NCBI RefSeq assembly: GCF_029906345.1
Contig: NZ_JARYGY010000012.1
Coordinates: 1-51,343, forward strand
Direction of reading: 5' to 3'
Source: Aquimarina mycalae
Lineage (GTDB): Bacteria > Bacteroidota > Bacteroidia > Flavobacteriales > Flavobacteriaceae
Length of the DNA stretch: 51,343 nucleotides
This document shows, in pieces, positions 17,005 to 26,121 of this stretch; within the stretch, counting starts at the first letter, position 1; each line of letters opens with the position of its first letter. The notes below the pieces were generated by a model, which saw only the letters and a list, made by a program, of their open reading frames with translations, was not told the DNA's origin and made no database searches. Made by a program: the position numbers and the translations under genes.

Positions 17005-19335
17005 TTGGAAGAATATTTAGCTGGATTAAATGATGCGCAAAGAGCTCCTGTTTTGCAAAAGGATGGCCCTATGATTGTAATCGCAGGTGCTGGTTCTGGA
17101 AAAACACGAGTACTTACTTTTAGGATTGCTTATCTAATGAATCAAGGAGTTGATTCGTTTAACATATTGTCCTTAACTTTTACTAATAAAGCTGCACGTG
17201 AGATGAAAAAGCGTATTGCAGATATTGTTGGTGCAAGTGAGGCAAAAAACCTTTGGATGGGAACATTCCATTCTATTTTTGCTAAAATCTTAAGAATAGA
17301 AGCTGATAAGCTAGGATATCCTTCAAACTTCACAATATATGATACACAGGATTCACAACGGTTAATTGCATCGGTAATTAAAGAAATGGGACTGGATAAA
17401 GATATATATAAATATAAACAGGTCCAATCACGTATTTCTTCTTATAAGAATAGTTTAATAACTGTAAAGGCATATTTTCAAAACCCAGAATTGGTTGAAG
17501 CAGATGCAATGGCAAAACGACCAAGAATGGGAGAGATCTATCAACATTACGTGGATCGTTGCTTCAAGGCAGGAGCCATGGATTTTGATGATTTATTGTT
17601 AAAGACTAATGAGTTGTTAAATCGTTTTCCAGATGTACTTGCAAAATATCAAAATCGTTTTAGGTATATCTTAGTAGATGAGTATCAGGATACAAACCAT
17701 TCACAATATCTTATTGTAAAAGCGTTATCAGATAAGTTTCAGAATATATGCGTAGTAGGGGATGATGCACAAAGTATTTATGCTTTTCGTGGAGCAAACA
17801 TTAATAACATTCTTAATTTTCAAAAGGATTACGATAACGTACAACAATATCGATTAGAACAGAATTATAGATCAACAAAGAATATCGTTGAAGCCGCGAA
17901 TTCTATAATAGATAAAAATAAAACCAAATTGGATAAGGTGGTATGGACAGCAAATGATCCAGGCCCGAAAATATTAGTGAATCGATTACTTACTGATGGA
18001 GATGAAGGTCGATTTGTAGCGAGTTCTATTTTTGAGAATCAAATGCAGCATCAATTGACTAATGGTCAGTTTGCTATTTTATATAGAACCAACGCACAGT
18101 CTCGTGCAATGGAGGATGCGTTAAGAAAGAGAGATATTAAATATCGAATCTATGGTGGATTGTCTTTCTATCAAAGAAAAGAAATAAAAGATGTTTTAGC
18201 CTATCTAAGATTAATAATTAACCCTAAAGATGAAGAAGCGCTTAAACGGGTTATTAATTATCCAACGAGAGGAATAGGAGGTACTACGGTTGATAAATTA
18301 GTAGTGGCAGCAAATCATTATGATCGATCTATTTTTGAAATTATTGAAAACTTAGACAGAATCAATCTAAAGATCAATAGCGGAACAAAAACCAGACTCG
18401 AAAACTTTATGAATATGATTAAAAGTTTTCAGGTAACGAATCAGACGTCTGATGCTTTTGTGTTGGCAGAAATGGTAGCTAAAAACACAGGGTTATTACA
18501 AGAACTTAAAAAAGATGGAACGCCAGAAGGGATTGCGCGTATAGAAAATATAGAGGAACTACTCAACGGTATCCGAGATTTTGTTGAAGAGCAGAAAGAA
18601 TTGGCAGACGAAACAGGGTCGTTAGCAGAATTTCTAGAAGATGTTGCACTGGCAACAGATTTGGATCAGGATACTGGTGATGACGATAGAGTAGCGCTAA
18701 TGACAATACATTTGGCAAAAGGACTTGAATTTCCTTACGTATATATTGTTGGTATGGAGGAAGATTTGTTTCCTTCTGGGATGAGTATGAATACGAGATC
18801 AGAACTGGAAGAGGAACGAAGACTGTTTTATGTAGCACTTACCAGAGCTGAAAAACAAGCATATCTAACTTATACGCAATCAAGATATCGATGGGGTAAA
18901 TTGGTAGATGCAGAACCTAGTCGTTTTATTGAAGAAATAGAACCACAATATCTGGAGTATATTACTCCAGTCGATACGTATCGATATAAACCACTTGTGG
19001 ACACAGATATTTTTGGCGATGTTGATAAAAGCAAGTTACGACTTAAAAAACCAGTATCTGGATCACCACCAGTTGCACATAAACCTTCTGAGGAACAATT
19101 ACGTAAGTTACGTAAACTAAGACCTGTATCTAATAACACTACAAGTACTCCTAAAACGAATCTTTTTGACGGTGATCTTGTACCTGGAACTATCGTAGAA
19201 CATATGCGTTTTGGGAAAGGAAAAATTCTACAGCTAGAAGGAGTAGGCCAAGATAAAAAAGCAGAGATTAATTTTGAGAATGGAGGAATCAAAAAGCTCT
19301 TATTAAGATTTGCAAAGCTTAAAGTAATAGAATAA
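17005..19335 (+). CDS. uvrD: UvrD/PcrA-type 3'-5' DNA helicase
   Basis: 776 residues; superfamily 1 helicase for nucleotide excision and mismatch repair and for clearing RecA filaments. Motifs: Q motif LNDAQRAPV, Walker A AGAGSGKT (27-34), DEYQDT (225-230), GDDAQSIYAFRGA (motif III), QNYRST (IV), and VALMTIHLAKGLEFPYV with LFYVALTRA (V, VI). The C-terminal tail (VPGTIVEHMRFGKGKILQLEG) is the Tudor-like RNA polymerase-contact domain of PcrA. No ATG is available in frame: the frame is open only from a stop at 16975-16977, and TTG at 17005 is the best start, with ATT further upstream. The ATG at 16997 is in another frame. The protein is otherwise complete. Confidence 0.95.
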   Translation: MEEYLAGLNDAQRAPVLQKDGPMIVIAGAGSGKTRVLTFRIAYLMNQGVDSFNILSLTFTNKAAREMKKRIADIVGASEAKNLWMGTFHSIFAKILRIEADKLGYPSNFTIYDTQDSQRLIASVIKEMGLDKDIYKYKQVQSRISSYKNSLITVKAYFQNPELVEADAMAKRPRMGEIYQHYVDRCFKAGAMDFDDLLLKTNELLNRFPDVLAKYQNRFRYILVDEYQDTNHSQYLIVKALSDKFQNICVVGDDAQSIYAFRGANINNILNFQKDYDNVQQYRLEQNYRSTKNIVEAANSIIDKNKTKLDKVVWTANDPGPKILVNRLLTDGDEGRFVASSIFENQMQHQLTNGQFAILYRTNAQSRAMEDALRKRDIKYRIYGGLSFYQRKEIKDVLAYLRLIINPKDEEALKRVINYPTRGIGGTTVDKLVVAANHYDRSIFEIIENLDRINLKINSGTKTRLENFMNMIKSFQVTNQTSDAFVLAEMVAKNTGLLQELKKDGTPEGIARIENIEELLNGIRDFVEEQKELADETGSLAEFLEDVALATDLDQDTGDDDRVALMTIHLAKGLEFPYVYIVGMEEDLFPSGMSMNTRSELEEERRLFYVALTRAEKQAYLTYTQSRYRWGKLVDAEPSRFIEEIEPQYLEYITPVDTYRYKPLVDTDIFGDVDKSKLRLKKPVSGSPPVAHKPSEEQLRKLRKLRPVSNNTTSTPKTNLFDGDLVPGTIVEHMRFGKGKILQLEGVGQDKKAEINFENGGIKKLLLRFAKLKVIE

Positions 19336-19483
19336 AATAGTTTTCAAGTATTATTTTTTTTTCTCATTAATGACTGTAGATCATATGTTTTATGATGTAA
19401 CGGGTCAATTAATCTATTAAATAAAGTATTGGTTTTTTATTCATTCTTCACTTTTTTAACCCTTTTATAATAAAATATCAACA

Positions 19484-19566
19484 CTCAAACGTTTTCGCAA
19501 AAAAACGGCACTTCTAATATTATATTATCTGGTTTTTTTTTAGAAATATTTATTACAACGTTTGAG
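19484..19566 (+). promoter_or_regulatory. Paired LacI-type operator-like sequences upstream of the amylase
   Basis: CTCAAACGTT (19484-19493) and AACGTTTGAG (19557-19566) are exact reverse complements whose equivalent positions are 73 nt apart, about seven helical turns. The first continues as AAACGTTTTCGC, close to the AAACGTTT core bound by LacI-family sugar regulators. The pair lies 65-147 nt before the amylase start. A loop-forming carbohydrate repressor or activator is inferred; no regulator gene is in the window. Confidence 0.4.
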
Positions 19567-19630
19567 GGATTTTCTTGAAAAGGAGATTTGCGCATTCGTT
19601 TTTTATTAACACACAAACCAAAACTTAATT

Positions 19631-22600
19631 ATGAAAAAAATACTCTATTTAGGGTTATTAATGTGCTTATGTATACCTAGAATTGGTGTAGCACAATCAG
19701 GAAGAAACCTTCCGTTTTCTTGGGATAATCTTACAGTTTACTTTCTTATCACGGACCGTTTTAATAATGGTGATACTTCTAATGACAATAATTTTGATCG
19801 TTTTCAGGACAGCCAGAATAATGAATTAGATTTCCATGGAGGAGATATTGCTGGGGTTACCCAAAAAATTGAAGAAGGATATTTTGATGAACTTGGAGTT
19901 AGTGCTATATGGGTTACTCCAGTAGTAGAAAATAGACATGGGTTTAATAATCCGCCAGCAGATGATCCTAGTTTTAGAGATTATCCATATCATGGGTATC
20001 ATACAAATGATTGGACAGCATTTGATCCAAACTTTACAAGTGCAGAAGATTTTGAAACATTTATAAATACAGCTCATGATCATGGTATTAGAGTTTTGTT
20101 AGATATTGTTATGAATCATTCTGGTTACAGGACTTTTAAAAATGTTAACGGTCAATTAGAATTTGTGGATGAAGATTATCCATCGGATTGGGTGCGACTG
20201 CAATGTGGAACCGATAATGGAGAGCTCCCTTGTGATGATCTTACTACTCCACTTTTTGGATTACCAGATATAAGAACAGAATCCTTTAATTCTGTAGCTC
20301 TTCCTCAGTGGCTACTGGACAAATGGGATGTAGAAGGGCGAAAGCAGCAAGAATTAGATGAACTAGATGCATATTTTGCTAGAACAGGAAAACCAAGAGC
20401 TCCTAGATATTACCTAATAAAATGGCTGACTGATTGGGTAAGAGAATACGGGATCGATGGATTTAGAGTAGATACAGAAAGACATGTGGGGGTAGATGCT
20501 TGGGCAGAACTTAAAGATGAAGCTGTAGCCGCTCTAAAAGAATGGAAGCAGAATAATCCAACTAAAAAATTAGATGATCTTGATTTTTATATGACTGGAG
20601 AACACTCTGGAGTGAATATTATTGGGAATGTTGGAGATCAACTACCAGATGATTTTACTGTAGGGAAATTTAATAGTATGATCAATTTTAGATCTCCTAA
20701 AGAAGCGTATACAGATTTAGGTCAGGAAGAAATATTCAGTTCTTTTGCTGCAAAATTGAACAACAACGATGGAGGTTTTGGTACACCTGGAGAGTATAAC
20801 ATGATCAGCTACCTAAGATCACATGATTTTAGTGAATTCTATACAGGAAATATGTTCGAAGGAGCAGTGAAATTATTATTATCTCCTGGAGGTGCACAGA
20901 TTTATTATGGAGATGAATCGGGACGTCAGTTTTTTAATGCAACGACCTATGTTGATGCTGGATATCGTTCTGACATGAACTGGGGTTCTATCGATGATGC
21001 AATGTTGTTGCATTGGAGAAAACTAGGAAAATTTAGAAGAGAACATATTTCGATTGGTGGTGGATCACATCAGAAATTAAGTGATGCGCCTTATATTTTT
21101 AAACGAGAATATAATCGTAATGGAGAAAATGATAAAGCGTTAGTATTTCAAGGACAAGATAATGACTTTGCAGGAGCATTGAACGTTTTTGGAATGTGGC
21201 CTGATGGAACTGAATTGAAAGATTACTTTTCGGATACTACAGCTACCGTTTCGGGCGGAACCGTTACTTTTGGAACCACTTTCGGAATTGTTTTAGTAGC
21301 AGAACCTTTTACATTAACAGATACAGTAACATTATCAATAAACCCAGTTTCAGGGTTTTATACTGATGCAATAAATGTTGATATGGTAGCAGGATCCACT
21401 GCACAAGGAGCTTCGATTGATGTTTTTTACACCACAGATGGATCAACACCTTCAGCTTCTAGTACAGAGTATACTACTTCATTTAATATAGTGAACACAA
21501 CAACAATTAAAGCGATAGCGATTGATTCTAATGGAAACCAATCAGAGGTAATTACAAGAGATTATGTGATTGGGGATGGAGAACCATTTGATGTATATTT
21601 TAAGAAACCAACTAGTTGGTCTTCAGCTTTTATTTATATATTTAATCAAAATACAGGAGAAGCATTATCTGGGTTTCCTGCATGGCCAGGTCAACCTCTT
21701 CAGAATGTACAAAACTCACTTTGGTATACGTACACGGTAGATCAAGAAGTTCAGGTTGGGATTGTATTTAACGATAATGGAGGTGCACAAACAGATGATC
21801 TTACCAGAATAACAGAAGGTTGGTATGACAATCAATGGTTTGATAGCTGTCCGAATGATTGTCCAGGACCTTTAGCATTACCTGTTTTAACTGTTAATCC
21901 AGTAAATGGAACTTTTGATGAGAGTGTAGATGTAACAATGAGTGCTACAAACTCTGCAACTATTTATTATACATTAGATGGAACAAATCCAACATCGGCA
22001 GATTTTGAATATAATGGTGGTTTTGTGATAGGTGGTGCACCAAGAACGGTTGAACTTAGAGCGGTAGCAATAAATGAGACTGGAAGTTCTCCAATAACTG
22101 TAAGGACATATATTTTAGAAGAAATAATTGAAGAAGGGTATACTATTAACTTTAGAAAACCTGATAATTGGGGATCTGCATATGTTTATTTGTACGATAA
22201 AAATACAGATGCTGCTATACCTGGATTCCCAGCTTGGCCAGGAGTTCAAATGTTGCAATTGAGCACTTCTCCGTGGTATGAGTATTTTGTAAATGAATCT
22301 GTCGAAGTAGGGATTGTATTTAATGATAATGGAGGAGCTCAAACTGATAATTTATTCAGAAATATAAACGGATGGTATAATAGTGGTTGGACAAATGATT
22401 GTCCTGGAGAATGTCCAGGAATTATTCCTGATAACTCTTTTGAAGTATATTTTAAGAAACCATCTTCCTGGAATACAGCATTTATCTATCTATATGATAA
22501 AAATGCAAATACTCCAATATCTGGATTTCCAGCTTGGCCTGGAGTGGCAATGAATCCAATAAATGGATCATCATGGTATTCTTATACAGTAGATCAGACT

Positions 22601-23020
22601 GTTGAAGTAGGGATTGTATTTAATGATAACGGAAGTTCACAATCTTCGGATTTATTTAGAGCCACAAACGGTTGGTATGATAATCAATGGTTTGATAGTT
22701 GTCCGAACGATTGCCCCAATTCTGGAGCAATTAAAGAATCTTTTTCTATAAAAAAACCTGAAAGTGATGTGCTGCAACTAGTAAACGCTTGGCCAAATCC
22801 TTTTAATGAATTATTGACATTATCTTTTACTGGAAATATGAGAGATCAACAAATTAGAATAGAAATGTTTGATCTTGCAGGAAAGAAAACCAATTCTACC
22901 TTTACAAAAGATACAAGAATAAATACAGTAACTATAAATACATCGAATCTTCCAAAAGGGATTTATCTTCTAAAGATAATTTCTGACAAAAACGTGAAGG
23001 TCATGAAAATGGTTAAATAA
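19631..23020 (+). CDS. Secreted alpha-amylase (GH13) with three starch-binding modules and T9SS tail
   Basis: 1129 residues. Signal peptide (about 1-22, ends GVAQ), then a GH13 barrel: region I DIVMNH (158-163), region II GFRVDTERH with nucleophile D281, region III acid E324 (MTGEHSG), region IV SHD (397-399). It hydrolyses alpha-1,4 bonds of starch or glycogen. Two domains of the chitobiase C-terminal (Fn3-like) type follow (about 560-650 and 755-830). Three CBM26-like modules each carry FKKP or FRKP...W, GFPAWPG, VGIVFNDNG and a W/C-rich NxWxxxCPxxCP ending. The C-terminus (NAWPNPFNELLTLSF ... LPKGIYLLKI) is a type A T9SS sorting domain. It acts outside the cell. No susCD genes adjoin it; it is monocistronic with a terminator. 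Confidence 0.95.
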   Translation: MKKILYLGLLMCLCIPRIGVAQSGRNLPFSWDNLTVYFLITDRFNNGDTSNDNNFDRFQDSQNNELDFHGGDIAGVTQKIEEGYFDELGVSAIWVTPVVENRHGFNNPPADDPSFRDYPYHGYHTNDWTAFDPNFTSAEDFETFINTAHDHGIRVLLDIVMNHSGYRTFKNVNGQLEFVDEDYPSDWVRLQCGTDNGELPCDDLTTPLFGLPDIRTESFNSVALPQWLLDKWDVEGRKQQELDELDAYFARTGKPRAPRYYLIKWLTDWVREYGIDGFRVDTERHVGVDAWAELKDEAVAALKEWKQNNPTKKLDDLDFYMTGEHSGVNIIGNVGDQLPDDFTVGKFNSMINFRSPKEAYTDLGQEEIFSSFAAKLNNNDGGFGTPGEYNMISYLRSHDFSEFYTGNMFEGAVKLLLSPGGAQIYYGDESGRQFFNATTYVDAGYRSDMNWGSIDDAMLLHWRKLGKFRREHISIGGGSHQKLSDAPYIFKREYNRNGENDKALVFQGQDNDFAGALNVFGMWPDGTELKDYFSDTTATVSGGTVTFGTTFGIVLVAEPFTLTDTVTLSINPVSGFYTDAINVDMVAGSTAQGASIDVFYTTDGSTPSASSTEYTTSFNIVNTTTIKAIAIDSNGNQSEVITRDYVIGDGEPFDVYFKKPTSWSSAFIYIFNQNTGEALSGFPAWPGQPLQNVQNSLWYTYTVDQEVQVGIVFNDNGGAQTDDLTRITEGWYDNQWFDSCPNDCPGPLALPVLTVNPVNGTFDESVDVTMSATNSATIYYTLDGTNPTSADFEYNGGFVIGGAPRTVELRAVAINETGSSPITVRTYILEEIIEEGYTINFRKPDNWGSAYVYLYDKNTDAAIPGFPAWPGVQMLQLSTSPWYEYFVNESVEVGIVFNDNGGAQTDNLFRNINGWYNSGWTNDCPGECPGIIPDNSFEVYFKKPSSWNTAFIYLYDKNANTPISGFPAWPGVAMNPINGSSWYSYTVDQTVEVGIVFNDNGSSQSSDLFRATNGWYDNQWFDSCPNDCPNSGAIKESFSIKKPESDVLQLVNAWPNPFNELLTLSFTGNMRDQQIRIEMFDLAGKKTNSTFTKDTRINTVTINTSNLPKGIYLLKIISDKNVKVMKMVK

Positions 23021-23041
23021 TTATTATTTTGCTGAAGTAGA

Positions 23042-23082
23042 AACCTGTTGAGGAAGTGATTATCCTTGGCAGGTTTTTTTTG
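23042..23082 (+). terminator. Terminator of the amylase gene
   Basis: AACCTG (23042-23047) pairs with CAGGTT (23070-23075), with extra pairing inside the loop possible (AGGAAG with CTTGG region). It is followed at once by eight Ts. It begins 21 nt after the amylase stop. Confidence 0.65.
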
Positions 23083-23216
23083 TAGTATTTTTTAAATCCT
23101 ACATGGATATGAGATATGCGCAATACCAAAGAATGTTATAATAGTTTTTTTTTTTTTTGAATTTAAAGTTTTGATATGTAGTATTTTAAGAGAGTCACTC
23201 TTTGGGGTTTAAAATT

Positions 23217-23233
23217 TTGGCACGCGTTTTGAA
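23217..23233 (+). promoter_or_regulatory. Sigma-54-type promoter
   Basis: TTGGCACG (23217-23224), four bases, then TTGAA (23229-23233). The consensus is TTGGCACG-N4-TTGCW, so the -24 element is perfect and the -12 element has one substitution (A for C). Transcription would start near 23243 and run through a 31-codon ORF to a strong terminator at 23455. The match is seen; use by RpoN is inferred. Confidence 0.55.
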
Positions 23234-23308
23234 TTTTAATAAGCAACTGATTGGGCAATTATTAATATCAGTAAAAAAAGCAATGTATTAATTTAAAATG
23301 TAGAAATC

Positions 23309-23404
23309 ATGACAAATTTTATTTCATTAAAAATCAATTGGAATGTTTTAAGAAAGTTTATACAAGAATTACCAGCGGCAAGTAGCTATGCAATTCATAG
23401 ATAG
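23309..23404 (+). CDS. 31-codon ORF between a sigma-54-type promoter and a terminator
   Basis: ATG at 23309 opens a 31-residue frame: MTNFISLKINWNVLRKFIQE followed by LPAASSYAIHR. The first 20 residues could form an amphipathic helix with W11 and F17; the tail is polar. It is not recognised as any family. Support for its being real is its position: it is centred in a unit bounded by a sigma-54-like promoter (23217) and a 13-bp-stem terminator (23455), with no other ORF in the unit. The alternative is a small regulatory RNA of about 250 nt in which this ORF is accidental. There is no ribosome-binding sequence, which is normal for this phylum. Confidence 0.4.
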   Translation: MTNFISLKINWNVLRKFIQELPAASSYAIHR

Positions 23405-23454
23405 ACTTTCATAAACCTAAACCCCAAACAAAATGTTTACTAAATACTTTTAAT

Positions 23455-23491
23455 AACTGGATATAAATTCTATTTTATATCCAGTTTTTTT
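23455..23491 (+). terminator. Strong rho-independent terminator
   Basis: AACTGGATATAAA (23455-23467) and TTTATATCCAGTT (23474-23486) form a perfect 13-bp stem with a 6-nt loop, followed by a run of Ts to 23491. It ends the unit containing the 31-codon ORF and insulates it from cydAB. Confidence 0.85.
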
Positions 23492-23746
23492 AGAACACTT
23501 TTTCAAGTTTTAATTGCAGCAATATCCATCAATAATATATATAATTTTTTTAATCCTATTTTTAGTTTGAAAATACATATGTAAATAATTAGCATTATTT
23601 TAGTTTTCATTTTTTAACGATAAGAATTACCAATTATAAAATGCTATTAATAGCATAAAAGACCCTTCTTTTTTCTTCTTAATACCAGCTTTGCATCGTA
23701 TCTTTATGGTATAATTAGAAGACTATTCTTTCTCTAAATATTTTCT
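23492..23746 (+). promoter_or_regulatory. cydAB upstream region with a 16-bp perfect palindrome
   Basis: A 255-bp AT-rich stretch between the terminator and cydA. It holds ATGCTATTAATAGCAT (23641-23656), a perfect palindrome 91 nt before the cydA start that could bind a dimeric regulator. It is not an FNR/CRP site (TTGAT-N4-ATCAA). I see no clear TAnnTTTG promoter hexamer here. Regulation by oxygen is expected for bd oxidases but is not shown by the sequence. Confidence 0.4.
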
Positions 23747-25048
23747 ATGGAAAACCTTGATGCGGCAAGACTCCAGATGGCATTTACCTTAATATTTCAT
23801 ATTGTTTTTGCATGTATTGGTATGGTCATGCCTTTTTTTATGGTGGTATCACATTATAAGTGGTTAAAGACTAAAGACCAACTCTATTTAACCTTGACTA
23901 AGGCTTGGCAAAAAGGAGTTGCAATTTTTTTCGTTACAGGTGCTGTTTCTGGAACTGCATTGTCTTTTGAATTGGGATTATTATGGCCAGAATTCATGAA
24001 ACATGCAGGTCCAATTATTGGAATGCCATTTTCGTTAGAAGGTGCTGCATTTTTTGTGGAGGCAATTGCGCTAGGATTTTATCTATATGGATGGGGTAAA
24101 CTACCAGAGAAATTTCATTGGTTTACAGGCATTATTATTGGTTTATCTGGTGTTGCTTCTGGGATATTGGTTGTAGCAGCAAACGGATGGATGAACGCTC
24201 CAAGTGGGTTTGATTATATAGATGGTCAGTTTCTTAATATAGATCCAGTGAAAGCTATGTTAAACCCTGGATGGTTTACGCAGGCACTGCATATGACTTT
24301 GGCTGCGTTTGCTTCTACAGGTTTTGCTGTAGCAGGAATTCACGCATATCAAGTCTATAAAGGTAGAAAAGTAGCATTACATACAAAAGCATTTAAAATA
24401 GCAATTACCTTTGGGGCAATTGCTGCATTATTGCAGCCTATCAGTGGAGATATTTCTGCAAAGGACATAGCAGAACGACAGCCTGTAAAACTTGCTGCGA
24501 TGGAAGCTCATTATAATACAGAAAAAGGAGCTCCATTATATCTGGGTGGTATTGTAAACCCAGAAACTCAAGAAGTAACTTATAAAATTGCTATTCCAGG
24601 AATGCTATCTTTTTTAGCATTTGGTGATTTTGATGCTGAGGTTAAAGGATTGAATGATTTTCCAGAAGATGAACGACCTAATGTTCCTATTGTACATTAT
24701 GCTTTTCAAATAATGGTAGGTATTGGAGGTTTATTAATGTTAGCTGGGTTATTGTATTTTATTTCTTTAAAAAAGAAGAAATGGTTTACAAAGAGTAGAT
24801 ATTGGTTGTTTTTCGTGTTGTTAGCACCTATGGGATTTATAGCACTAGAAGCAGGTTGGATTGTTACAGAAGTAGGAAGACAACCATGGATTATCCATAA
24901 AATAATGCGCACTAAAGATGCGGTAACACCAATGCCAGGAATTGTTTTTAGCTTCTATACCTATATTGTGGTATATCTAACATTGTCTATTGCGGTTACC
25001 TGGTTAATGATTCGTCAAATTAAAGTTCTTAATGCTAAAAATAATTAG
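23747..25048 (+). CDS. cydA: Cytochrome bd quinol oxidase subunit I
   Basis: 433 residues, polytopic inner-membrane subunit of the bd-type terminal oxidase, which oxidises quinol and reduces O2 to water with high affinity. H18 (LIFHIVF) matches the heme ligand near the N-terminus. H182 (TQALHMTLA) corresponds to the b558 ligand histidine, E98 and E105 lie in the conserved SLEGAAFFVEAIALG helix, and GRQPW near residue 380 is a family signature. The quinol-binding Q-loop is short, so this is the S-type (CIO-like) form. It is followed 3 nt later by cydB, so the two are co-translated. No CydX-like ORF or cydCD transporter follows; a tRNA comes next. Confidence 0.96.
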   Translation: MENLDAARLQMAFTLIFHIVFACIGMVMPFFMVVSHYKWLKTKDQLYLTLTKAWQKGVAIFFVTGAVSGTALSFELGLLWPEFMKHAGPIIGMPFSLEGAAFFVEAIALGFYLYGWGKLPEKFHWFTGIIIGLSGVASGILVVAANGWMNAPSGFDYIDGQFLNIDPVKAMLNPGWFTQALHMTLAAFASTGFAVAGIHAYQVYKGRKVALHTKAFKIAITFGAIAALLQPISGDISAKDIAERQPVKLAAMEAHYNTEKGAPLYLGGIVNPETQEVTYKIAIPGMLSFLAFGDFDAEVKGLNDFPEDERPNVPIVHYAFQIMVGIGGLLMLAGLLYFISLKKKKWFTKSRYWLFFVLLAPMGFIALEAGWIVTEVGRQPWIIHKIMRTKDAVTPMPGIVFSFYTYIVVYLTLSIAVTWLMIRQIKVLNAKNN

Positions 25049-25051
25049 TGT

Positions 25052-26089
25052 ATGCTGTATGTTGTATTATTCTTTTTGATATTCTCATTGTATTTGTATG
25101 TTGTTTTAGGTGGTGCGGATTATGGCGCAGGAATTGTTGAGTTGTTTTCTTCTGAAGAGAATCAAAAAATAACAAAAAAAACTATCTATAGAGTAATGGG
25201 GCCAGTTTGGGAAGCGAATCATATTTGGATCATTATTTTGATTGTGATTTTATGGATTGCTTTTCCAGCATATTATAACATATTGGTGGTTAATTTACAT
25301 ATCCCTCTTACCATCGTTTTATTAGGAGTTACTCTTAGAGGAGTAGCATTTGTGTTTAGACATTATGATGCGGTTATTGATAATTCTCAGAAGCTGTATG
25401 ATGCCATGTTTAAAATATCAAGTTTAATCACTCCAATATTTTTAGGAATGGTTTTCGGAGGATTAATTAGTGGCAAGATTAAGATGGTAGAAGATGTTAG
25501 TACTATATCTTTTTATGAGGCTTTTATAAACCCTTGGCTAAATGTTTTTAGCATTTTAGTGGGCTTGTTTTTTGCTGCATTATGTGCATTTTTATCTTCG
25601 GTATTGTTAATAGGAGAATCAGAAGAGAGAAAGGAAAATATATATGTTAGAAAAGCTACAATTGCAACGATTGTTGTTTTCATAACGGGATTATTAACTT
25701 TTATATATGGATATATTGGAGAGTATGTTTTTGTAAAGGATTTTATTAAAAATCCATATGCTATAATTGCGATGATTGTTTCTGGATTGTTATTGATACC
25801 ATTGTGGTTAACCATAAAAAGTGGAAGAAGAGTACTTAGTAGATTTTTTGCAGGTCTACAGGTGTTTTTAATTTTGCTGGCGGCTTTAATATCTCATTTC
25901 CCATATGTGATAATTACAGAAACAAAACAAGTAAGTTTATTAGAAAATATTGCTCCAGATAGTGTTATTAAAACATTAGGAATTTCTTTAATTATTGGTG
26001 GTGCAGTCATTTTACCAGGATTGTTCCATTTATTAAAATCTTTTAAAATGATAAAGATTTTGGAACAGCATAATAACCCCTCTGATTAA
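25052..26089 (+). CDS. cydB: Cytochrome bd quinol oxidase subunit II
   Basis: 345 residues with about eight or nine membrane helices. The CydB signature is seen in the first helices: GGADYGAGIVELF and GPVWEANHIWIIILIVILWIAFP, split by a loop (the VWEANH W/E/N segment is the most conserved part of the family). CydB stabilises the heme-bearing CydA and forms a proton or oxygen channel. It starts 3 nt after cydA, so the stoichiometry is set by coupled translation. It ends 32 nt before tRNA-Pro with no terminator in between, so cyd transcripts may run into the tRNA and stop at its terminator. Confidence 0.95.
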   Translation: MLYVVLFFLIFSLYLYVVLGGADYGAGIVELFSSEENQKITKKTIYRVMGPVWEANHIWIIILIVILWIAFPAYYNILVVNLHIPLTIVLLGVTLRGVAFVFRHYDAVIDNSQKLYDAMFKISSLITPIFLGMVFGGLISGKIKMVEDVSTISFYEAFINPWLNVFSILVGLFFAALCAFLSSVLLIGESEERKENIYVRKATIATIVVFITGLLTFIYGYIGEYVFVKDFIKNPYAIIAMIVSGLLLIPLWLTIKSGRRVLSRFFAGLQVFLILLAALISHFPYVIITETKQVSLLENIAPDSVIKTLGISLIIGGAVILPGLFHLLKSFKMIKILEQHNNPSD

Positions 26090-26101
26090 TAAAAGTATTT
26101 T

Positions 26102-26109
26102 TATATTTG
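26102..26109 (+). promoter_or_regulatory. -7 element of the tRNA-Pro promoter
   Basis: TATATTTG matches the Bacteroidota -7 consensus TAnnTTTG and lies 13 nt before the tRNA. No good TTG -33 box is seen at 17-23 nt upstream. Confidence 0.5.
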
Positions 26110-26121
26110 TCTCCCAAATTT

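Noticed and set aside
16997..17020. ATG at 16997 as the start of uvrD
   Set aside because: It is out of frame with the helicase and runs into a stop (TAG at 17018-17020) after seven codons.
18563..19292. Minus-strand ORFs inside uvrD
   Set aside because: Antisense shadows of a clearly conserved helicase gene.
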